Of a stretch of DNA of 8,536 bases, positions 1-4,832 are shown piece after piece; within the stretch, counting starts at the first letter, position 1; every line of letters starts with the position of its first letter. The DNA is from Candidatus Altimarinota bacterium (lineage in GTDB: Bacteria > Patescibacteriota > Gracilibacteria > UBA4473): contig CAJQJI010000069.1 of assembly GCA_905478675.1 (NCBI GenBank), positions 1-8,536 on the forward strand, written 5' to 3'. The position numbers and the translations under genes were made by a program. Under the pieces are notes generated by a model. The model was not told the origin of the DNA and did not search any database. It saw only the letters and a list, made by a program, of their open reading frames with translations.

Positions 1-227
1 GTTGGCGTGCTTTTAATTTTTTCTACAAATTGGTCGTAATAAGGCGACTCCATCGACGTTTCTGTTTCCGATATTTTAACGGAAATACTTTCAGGGCCCG
101 TTTGTACTACTTCATACTCAAAGGGGACTTCCGTTTCTGTTTTTGACGTTGAATTCATTAAATAATAGAACCCCGGCGGGATCATCAAGATTAAAACGAC
201 TAACAACAAAAGATGTTTAACTTGCAT
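1..227 (-). CDS. Membrane-anchored hypothetical protein, N-terminal part (runs off left edge)
   Basis: I do not recognise this protein. The visible 75 residues begin MQVKH and continue with a strongly hydrophobic stretch (about residues 5-24, rich in Leu/Val/Ile and ending PPGFYYLM). This would act as an uncleaved signal anchor or signal peptide, with the rest outside the membrane. A Thr/Glu-rich hydrophilic segment follows (SKTETEVPFEYEVV), then a region that looks like the start of a small folded domain. There is no lipobox Cys. The start codon lies two bases after the stop of the upstream secreted-protein gene on the same strand and has no clear ribosome binding site. The two are therefore very probably co-transcribed and translationally coupled. 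The C-terminus is outside the window, so the function cannot be assigned; a cell-envelope role is inferred from the anchor and neighbour. Confidence 0.75.
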   Translation of the reverse strand, partial: MQVKHLLLLVVLILMIPPGFYYLMNSTSKTETEVPFEYEVVQTGPESISVKISETETSMESPYYDQFVEKIKSTP

Positions 228-229
228 AT

Positions 230-1234
230 TTAATAATTGAGAAAAATAGGAATCCCTGAAATAACGTAACACAGAATAATTTCACTTCCGTTTTGATTCA
301 TGCCGCCCCAATACCCCTGATAACCGCTAGCCTGACAAGCTGCATCAGCGGTTTCGGTTAGTCCTGAAGTTTGAGTCGTGATTTTATAAAGATCAATTCG
401 TGGTGTCCCAAAACAGTTTAAACCATTTTCATCACAGTAAGAAGGGGAAGATACTTTTTGATTCACATTTAAGCCTCCCGGACTGCGGACATACACTTGG
501 TTACTAGCGGTTAACCATAAATCAGGTGCGCCATTTACCGAATCGGCATCATTAGTTCCGCCTTGATTTGGCCAGCCGAGTAAATTCCCTCCAATTTGAA
601 CGCCCGTTCCATCCCACGGATCGGCCGCCGTAATAACACTTCGTCCGCGTAATGGCCCCGCAATATCCAAGGTTTGAGTTGGGACGGGCACACCAATCCC
701 AACGTAACCAGCCGCTCGATAAATATTTGAACCATTAACCTCCCACTCGCCACTACCCCCGCCGCCGCCAGCGGAAACCAGTGTTCCATCTGAATACATA
801 AAGTTCGTGGCTTTTACAATTCCCGCTACGGTTAAAGCTTCTTCCGGCGAAGCATCGCCAACGCCCACATTACCGGTTCCAAAATTTATATTTCCACCAC
901 TTTCTGTCCATAAGCTACTCGCACTCACATTCGTAAGCAGCGAACCATCGCCAATAAAAGCTGCCGCTTTAATATTTCCATTTACCTCTAACTTTTCTGT
1001 CGGTGAATAGCCATCGGCAATCCCAATTCCATAGGTATCATCATCGAGTAAACTGGTATTTTTATCGTCACGATCAATCCCGACCAAGGTGTTTACAATT
1101 GTGTTAAATTCAAGGGCCGACATCGCACTTCCCGGTGACTTAGACGGAATAAAATCAATATTATTAATCGCCGCCTTCGCTAAAGAAGCACTCAACAATC
1201 CAATCAATAATCCAATAAAGAGTCCCCGTTTCAT
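230..1234 (-). CDS. Secreted surface protein with tail-fibre-like VGIG...L.VNG repeats
   Basis: A 334-residue exported protein. Residues 1-21 are a signal peptide (MKRG, hydrophobic core, then A-K-A at 19-21 as the likely signal peptidase I site). Residues 36-52 (SAMSALEFNTIVNTLVG) resemble a segment often found after the signal peptide in CPR surface proteins. Three degenerate copies of a G.GIG....P...L.V.G...A..F unit follow, at about 68-100, 121-155 and 177-205; such units occur in phage tail fibres and bacterial stalk or adhesin proteins. A glycine linker (GGGGGSG, 156-162) separates repeats two and three. The C-terminal part (about 260-334) carries all four cysteines (267, 274, 300, 322), which suggests a disulfide-stabilised binding or display domain. 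No peptidase S74 chaperone domain is visible. The start fits the signal peptide and a -10-like hexamer 7 bases upstream. An adhesin or surface-display role is inferred, not shown. Confidence 0.8.
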   Translation of the reverse strand: MKRGLFIGLLIGLLSASLAKAAINNIDFIPSKSPGSAMSALEFNTIVNTLVGIDRDDKNTSLLDDDTYGIGIADGYSPTEKLEVNGNIKAAAFIGDGSLLTNVSASSLWTESGGNINFGTGNVGVGDASPEEALTVAGIVKATNFMYSDGTLVSAGGGGGSGEWEVNGSNIYRAAGYVGIGVPVPTQTLDIAGPLRGRSVITAADPWDGTGVQIGGNLLGWPNQGGTNDADSVNGAPDLWLTASNQVYVRSPGGLNVNQKVSSPSYCDENGLNCFGTPRIDLYKITTQTSGLTETADAACQASGYQGYWGGMNQNGSEIILCYVISGIPIFLNY

Positions 1235-1241
1235 TAAGTTT

Positions 1242-1269
1242 ATTTTAAAACGTTCTGCGCTCTGGTAAA
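1242..1269 (-). promoter_or_regulatory. Putative promoter of the secreted-protein unit
   Basis: On the minus strand TTTACC (1269-1264) is followed after 16 bases by TAAAAT (1247-1242), a reasonable -35/-10 pair. The ATG at 1234 starts 7 bases after the -10 hexamer, so transcription would begin at or next to the start codon and the mRNA would be leaderless. No Shine-Dalgarno sequence is present. The -35 overlaps the T-tract of the upstream valS terminator. Confidence 0.45.
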
Positions 1270-1301
1270 AGCGTTTACGGTTGCCAAGCCACCGTAAACG
1301 C
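1267..1301 (-). terminator. Intrinsic terminator of valS
   Basis: An 11-bp perfect inverted repeat (1271-1281 with 1291-1301, arms GCGTTTACGGT / ACCGTAAACGC) encloses a 9-base loop. On the minus strand it is followed directly by TTTT (1270-1267). It begins 14 bases beyond the valS stop codon. The T-tract is short, but the stem is long and GC-containing. On the plus strand no T-run follows, so the signal is directional for valS. Confidence 0.7.
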
Positions 1302-1315
1302 AGGTTAGATACAGT

Positions 1316-4300
1316 TTAATTGAGTTTTTGCAGCTCTGACTCAGCTTGCTCTAATTGGGCTTTTGTCTGGGCAACAAGGGCTGGAGGTGCTTTTTCAGTA
1401 TAACTAGGATTACTGAGTCGGCCTTTTAGGCCGGCGATTTTTTTCTCAAGTTCGGCTTTAAGCTTTGCAATTCGAGCTGTCTCTGCCGCTTCATCAAACG
1501 GAATATCTACAAAAATTTCTAAATTATCGACTAGTGTGGTGGCACTATTGTCGGGTGTTTTAGCACTAGCGCTAACTTCTAGGGCCGATAAATTTCCTAA
1601 AACCTTAATTAACTCTGCGGCCGCTTTAACATGCGCTTCATCGGTTTTGATACCGGCCGCAACTTTATCTTTAGGATTTAAATTTTTCTCTGCCCGCATG
1701 GTTCGAATAGCGCCTACAATATTTTGGACTGTAGAGAACTGAGCCACCGCACTTTCGTTTACAAACGAAGCCGCTGGGAATGACTCTTCAATAATCAAGC
1801 TATCGGAGAAGAGTTCTTGCCAACACTGTTGGGTAATAAAAGGGCATAGTGGATGCGTTAATTTTAGAATTTCGGCTAACGTGTACCGTAGTACTTCTAA
1901 ATTAGGTTCTACTTTTGAAGCCTCTAAGTACCAATCACAAAACTCACCCCACACAAAGTGATATATTTTATCACCCGCAGTAGAAATATCATACGCCTCA
2001 AGTGATGTTTTTACTTCGGCGGCCACCGTGCTTAAACGAGACAGAATCCATTGATCGGTCAGGCTTAGATTATCCGAGACCGGTCTCGTTGGAATTGCTC
2101 GTTTGCAGAGACCGGTCTCAGGATCGGCACTTTGCATGCCCACAAATCGAGTCGCGTTCCACAATTTATTCACAAAGTTACGGTAGCCTTTAATTTTATT
2201 GGCGCCGATTGGAATTTTTTGTCCTGGCGTAGAACCAATCACGAGCGCGAGACGCACTGGATCGGCCCCAAATTCCTCAATCATCTCGATTGGATTGATG
2301 CCATTCCCTTTTGATTTCGACATTTTTTTACCGTGTTCGTCGGTCACCATGCCGTGTAAATACACCGTATGAAACGGAAATTTATTAGTCGCATAACGAC
2401 CAAACATAATCATCCGGGCGACCCAAAAGAATAAAATATCCCAGCCGGTTTCTAGCACATCAGTCCCTTGGCCATTAACGGCATTGTTATAAAACTTCTG
2501 AAAATCTGGCGCGTTTTCGTCTGGCCACCCCAAGGTTGAAAAGGGCCATAACGCCGAACTAAACCAGGTATCGAGGGTGTCTTCGTCTTGGCGTAAGTTT
2601 TCGCCTTCTGGGGCTTGGAAAATTGACCAACGATCAATAATACCATGTGGTAAATGCGAGTTTTTAGAACGTTTTTCAAAAATTTCATCGGTAGCCCCAC
2701 CGTCACGCAGAACCTGTAAAACCGAATAAATTGAACGGTTAGTGACAAACACAATTTTCCCGTTTGAGCGTACTTTTTTTAGTTTTTCTAGTCCTACTTT
2801 TAAGCGAGCGACAAAAGCGTCAAAATCTTCGCCTTTACCATTTTCTTTGCAGTATTTGATCGCCGCCACGCGACCAATATCATCAATCGTCATCCCCGCC
2901 ACTTCTTTTGTGTCGTACGAACTTAATTCTTCAATATGCACCACTTCTACCCCTAAACCGGCCGCCATAATATCGGCGGTTTCGGTATTACGAGCCGAAG
3001 TGCCCGTCACAATTACGCCCACGTTTTCGCTTTTTAACACGTCGACCATGTCTTCAGCATGCGCTCGACCTTTTTCGGTCAACGGATCATCCTGACCTTG
3101 CACTTTCCCGTCTCGGTTGCCTTCACTTTCACCGTGCCGAGCAAAAATAATTTCTTGTTCTTCGGCTAAATGAATGTTTTGCTGTTCGTCATACCACACC
3201 GGTATACGGTGTCCCCACCATATTTGACGTGAAATACACCAATCTTGCAGGTTATCAATCCATCTAAAGTATTCTTTGTTAAATCGCTCTGGGATAATTT
3301 GTACCGCTGGATCTTCGCCTTCAAACCCACGAACCGCCGCTTGCATTTGCGCTTTAAGCGTGGTTTTTCCATCCACCGGATGCGTGTATTCCTTTTCCAC
3401 CATAATAAACCACTGCGGAGAAATCATTGGTTCTACCACACAGTTTGACCGGTAACAAAGCGGTACCCGGTGTTCGTAGTTATCGTCTTTCCCGACTAAT
3501 AAACCTTTTTCTTCCATTAATTTTCCAGAAACGTTGCGGGCTTTTTTAACAAACATACCGGCCACTGGTCCGGCCACGTCGGTCATATTCCCCTCAAAAT
3601 CTATTTTTTGAATAAAGAAATCGGTTAACCCTAAACGTTTGGCTAAATCGTAATCATCAGCTGAATGCGAAGCCGAAATGGTCATGGCGCCAGACCCTTT
3701 TTCTGGGTCGATCACGGTGTCGGCAATAACAAAGAAGTCACGCGGTCCGGCATAGGTTTCGGCCGTAAATTTTTGCCCCACTAAGTCCGCCCCCTTGGTA
3801 GTACTTAAAACTTTATAATCCGCTTCTGGGTCTAAGAAATTAAGGGTTTTAAAGAATTTTTCTTTATCGTCCCATAAGCGCTTAATGACGATTAAACTGT
3901 CATCATTCGTCATTCGTAATTCGTCACTCGTAATTTCTACGTAGTCTTCGTCTGGATGCACAATCAACGGTGAATCGGCACACTTCGTTTCGGGGCGCAC
4001 GGTTCCCATAATAAACTTGCCACATTTAATGTAGTAAAATGGCTCTTTTACGTCCTCATATTCCAGCTCATCGTCGGATAACACTGATTGCGCCCCCACA
4101 CTCCAGTTAATTAAACGATACCCCCGTTCAATCAAGCCATCTTTATATAAATCTTTAAAAATTCGATTTACGGCAAAGTTTCGTGGTTCATCAAAGGTAT
4201 ATGCTTCACGACTCCAATCGAGCCACGAGCCCATCCGTTTCATTTGGTTCACAATGTTGTCGTGTTTTTCGTCGGCAAAGGCTTTAGCGTCGACCATAAA

Positions 4301-4621
4301 ATCTTCTCGGCTTGGCCACTCTTCACGCGATTTTTTGCCGTGATGTTTAATCACTACATTTTCCGTCGCAATGGCGGCGTGGTCGGTTCCCGGTAACCAC
4401 AAAACTTCATGCCCCTGCATTTTTTTGTAGCGGGTTAGAATATCTTGAATGGCCAGCATGGCCGCGTGCCCAAGGTGTAATTCGCCCGTCACATTCGGCG
4501 GCGGTAACGGAATCGTAAACGGTGGCTTGTCGGACGTTTCATCCGCGCGCATGGCCCCAGAGGCTTCCCAAGCTTTATAAATTTCGGCTTCTGAATTCAA
4601 ATGATTATAGGCTTTTTCCAT
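1316..4621 (-). CDS. valS: Valyl-tRNA synthetase with an inserted histidine-phosphatase-like domain
   Basis: Charges tRNA-Val with valine in the cytoplasm (class Ia synthetase, 1101 residues against about 860-950 for typical bacterial enzymes). The start is supported by MEKAYN, matching the E. coli N-terminus MEKTYN. Visible in order: class I signature HLGH (49-52); GTDHAAIAT (78-86); CP1 editing domain from TVRPET (207-212) to about 345, with GSGAMTIS..HSADD at 309-323; DWCISRQIWWGHRIPVWY (460-477); the inserted domain (about 488-670); DTWFSSALWPFSTLGW (682-699); KMSKS (766-770); helical anticodon-binding domain (about 850-1000); and the C-terminal coiled-coil arm (about 1040-1100) with the usual NPSYTEKAP. 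The extra length is mostly the insertion. In the editing pocket the positions of E. coli Lys277 and Asp283 are Thr314 and Ser320, while Asp286 is kept (Asp323). The gene is apparently monocistronic: an attenuating leader lies upstream and a terminator downstream. The start has no Shine-Dalgarno sequence. Confidence 0.97.
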   Translation of the reverse strand: MEKAYNHLNSEAEIYKAWEASGAMRADETSDKPPFTIPLPPPNVTGELHLGHAAMLAIQDILTRYKKMQGHEVLWLPGTDHAAIATENVVIKHHGKKSREEWPSREDFMVDAKAFADEKHDNIVNQMKRMGSWLDWSREAYTFDEPRNFAVNRIFKDLYKDGLIERGYRLINWSVGAQSVLSDDELEYEDVKEPFYYIKCGKFIMGTVRPETKCADSPLIVHPDEDYVEITSDELRMTNDDSLIVIKRLWDDKEKFFKTLNFLDPEADYKVLSTTKGADLVGQKFTAETYAGPRDFFVIADTVIDPEKGSGAMTISASHSADDYDLAKRLGLTDFFIQKIDFEGNMTDVAGPVAGMFVKKARNVSGKLMEEKGLLVGKDDNYEHRVPLCYRSNCVVEPMISPQWFIMVEKEYTHPVDGKTTLKAQMQAAVRGFEGEDPAVQIIPERFNKEYFRWIDNLQDWCISRQIWWGHRIPVWYDEQQNIHLAEEQEIIFARHGESEGNRDGKVQGQDDPLTEKGRAHAEDMVDVLKSENVGVIVTGTSARNTETADIMAAGLGVEVVHIEELSSYDTKEVAGMTIDDIGRVAAIKYCKENGKGEDFDAFVARLKVGLEKLKKVRSNGKIVFVTNRSIYSVLQVLRDGGATDEIFEKRSKNSHLPHGIIDRWSIFQAPEGENLRQDEDTLDTWFSSALWPFSTLGWPDENAPDFQKFYNNAVNGQGTDVLETGWDILFFWVARMIMFGRYATNKFPFHTVYLHGMVTDEHGKKMSKSKGNGINPIEMIEEFGADPVRLALVIGSTPGQKIPIGANKIKGYRNFVNKLWNATRFVGMQSADPETGLCKRAIPTRPVSDNLSLTDQWILSRLSTVAAEVKTSLEAYDISTAGDKIYHFVWGEFCDWYLEASKVEPNLEVLRYTLAEILKLTHPLCPFITQQCWQELFSDSLIIEESFPAASFVNESAVAQFSTVQNIVGAIRTMRAEKNLNPKDKVAAGIKTDEAHVKAAAELIKVLGNLSALEVSASAKTPDNSATTLVDNLEIFVDIPFDEAAETARIAKLKAELEKKIAGLKGRLSNPSYTEKAPPALVAQTKAQLEQAESELQKLN
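2075..2119. repeat. Pair of identical 12-bp palindromes inside valS
   Basis: The perfect palindrome GAGACCGGTCTC occurs twice, at 2076-2087 (14 bp if the flanking C and G are counted) and 2108-2119, 32 bp apart start to start. The copies are read in two different frames of valS: one gives ETGL (835-838), the other lies in TRPVSD (845-850). They fall in the variable linker between the catalytic core and the anticodon-binding domain. Each can form its own hairpin, or the two can pair with one another. The origin is unknown. Confidence 0.8.
2612..3160 (-). other. Histidine-phosphatase (PGM-like) domain inserted in ValRS
   Basis: Residues about 488-670 of ValRS do not belong to the synthetase fold but read as a histidine phosphatase domain. 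Visible: FARHGESEGN (493-502; catalytic His496, Arg495), D.PLT..G (512-518), a VTGTSARNTETA segment (538-549) matching the family's SSPL.RA.QTA with Arg544, and a Glu564/Glu565 acid position. The second catalytic His, normally in V[ST]HG, is Asn628 in VFVTNRS, so the domain may be inactive or altered. It sits between GHRIPVWY and LRQDED.LDTWFSS, where E. coli ValRS has a short linker and some ValRS have a zinc-binding knob. No frameshift is present and the flanking synthetase motifs are intact, so this is a true in-frame fusion. Confidence 0.85.
3904..3938. repeat. Degenerate 7-bp tandem repeat (cattcgt) inside valS
   Basis: Five consecutive heptamers on the plus strand: cattcgt, cattcgt, aattcgt, cactcgt, aatttct. 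In the ValRS frame they encode about TSDELRMTND (231-240), a stretch between the editing-domain motifs that does not look like conserved ValRS sequence. A short-repeat expansion tolerated in a surface loop is the simplest reading. Confidence 0.75.
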
Positions 4622-4635
4622 AGTGATTTTAGTTT

Positions 4636-4662
4636 AAAAAAAACTCACCGTTTAGGCGAGTT
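4636..4662 (-). terminator. Attenuator terminator (segments 3:4) ahead of valS
   Basis: On the minus strand AACTCGCC (4662-4655) pairs with GGTGAGTT (4649-4642): 8 bp with one G-T wobble and a TAAAC loop. It is followed by six further T (4641-4636). It lies upstream of its own gene, 14 bases before the valS start, so it acts as a conditional stop rather than a gene-end terminator. The plus strand has no T-run after the hairpin. Confidence 0.85.
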
Positions 4663-4684
4663 AAAAGAGTTCGAAGTCTCGCCT
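4654..4684 (-). promoter_or_regulatory. Antiterminator hairpin (segments 2:3)
   Basis: AGGCGAG (4684-4678) is perfectly complementary to CTCGCCT (4660-4654), giving 7 bp around a 17-base loop. Segment 3 is also the 5' arm of the terminator, so the two structures exclude each other. Segment 2 begins only 5 bases after the leader stop codon, within the footprint of a ribosome paused there. Segment 2 can also fold into a small local hairpin (4688-4683 with 4676-4671), which might favour termination when no ribosome translates the leader. Confidence 0.75.
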
Positions 4685-4689
4685 TCAAG

Positions 4690-4728
4690 TTAAGTGGGAT
4701 TCACGACTACGACTACTGACAGTTTCAT
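4690..4728 (-). CDS. valS leader peptide MKLSVVVVVNPT (five consecutive valines)
   Basis: A 12-codon frame: ATG AAA CTG TCA, then GTA GTC GTA GTC GTG, then AAT CCC ACT TAA. Five valine codons in tandem directly upstream of the valine tRNA synthetase are very unlikely by chance and mark it as a regulatory leader peptide whose translation senses charged tRNA-Val. The codons used are GUA, GUC and GUG, so more than one tRNA-Val isoacceptor may be sensed. AAAGG ends 2 bases before the ATG, too close for a good ribosome binding site. A -10-like TACTTT ends 7 bases before it, so the message may be leaderless. The peptide itself probably has no function. Confidence 0.85.
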   Translation of the reverse strand: MKLSVVVVVNPT

Positions 4729-4735
4729 CGCCTTT

Positions 4736-4764
4736 AAAGTAGAGAGACGAACGGTTTTTGTCAA
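4736..4764 (-). promoter_or_regulatory. Putative promoter of the valS leader
   Basis: On the minus strand a perfect TTGACA (4764-4759) is followed after exactly 17 bases by TACTTT (4741-4736), which keeps the key T1, A2 and T6 of a -10 hexamer. The predicted transcription start is within a base or two of the leader-peptide ATG (4728). The -35 lies inside an imperfect inverted repeat (4752-4772), a possible operator. Confidence 0.65.
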
Positions 4765-4798
4765 AAAGACCGCTTCTTAAAATCACTTAAAACCGTAT

Positions 4799-4825
4799 TT
4801 GCTTTTTCTTAAAAACATTTAAATT
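4799..4825 (+). promoter_or_regulatory. Weak putative promoter of the 1032-residue gene
   Basis: TAAATT (4820-4825) ends 7 bases before the ATG at 4833 and could be a -10 hexamer giving a leaderless transcript. The only -35-like sequence is TTGCTT (4799-4804) with a short 15-base spacer, so this half is doubtful. The surrounding 40 bases are very A/T-rich. Confidence 0.35.
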
Positions 4826-4832
4826 ATAGAAG

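Larger units (their letters stand above)
4622..4728 (-). promoter_or_regulatory. valS leader: valine-codon attenuator
   Basis: This 107-base leader contains, in transcript order, a 12-codon reading frame with five Val codons in a row, an antiterminator segment, a competing terminator hairpin with a T-tract, and 14 bases to the valS ATG. The arrangement is that of ribosome-mediated attenuation known from amino-acid operons and pheST. If charged tRNA-Val is scarce, a ribosome stalled on codons 5-9 leaves segment 2 (4684-4678) free to pair with segment 3 (4660-4654), so the terminator cannot form. If charged tRNA-Val is plentiful, the ribosome reaches the stop at 4690, covers segment 2, and the 3:4 terminator forms. 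The mechanism is inferred from sequence and geometry. Confidence 0.85.

Noticed and set aside
2075..2119. Start of a CRISPR array
   Set aside because: There are only two 12-bp copies with a 20-base gap, inside a coding gene, and no further units.
2742..3095. Open frame of 117 codons on the plus strand inside valS
   Set aside because: It lies fully antisense to the phosphatase-domain part of valS, has no recognisable motif or start signal, and is a typical shadow frame of a well-supported gene.
4776..4814. Three copies of CTTAAAA (4776, 4786, 4808) as an operator array
   Set aside because: The copies are about 10 and 22 bases apart, roughly one and two helical turns, but in such an A/T-rich stretch this is easily chance.
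4622..4832. A T-box riboswitch upstream of valS
   Set aside because: No T-box consensus (AGGGTGG.ACCGCG) or specifier stem is present, and the leader is only about 107 bases, too short for a normal T-box. The Val-codon frame and competing hairpins explain the region better.
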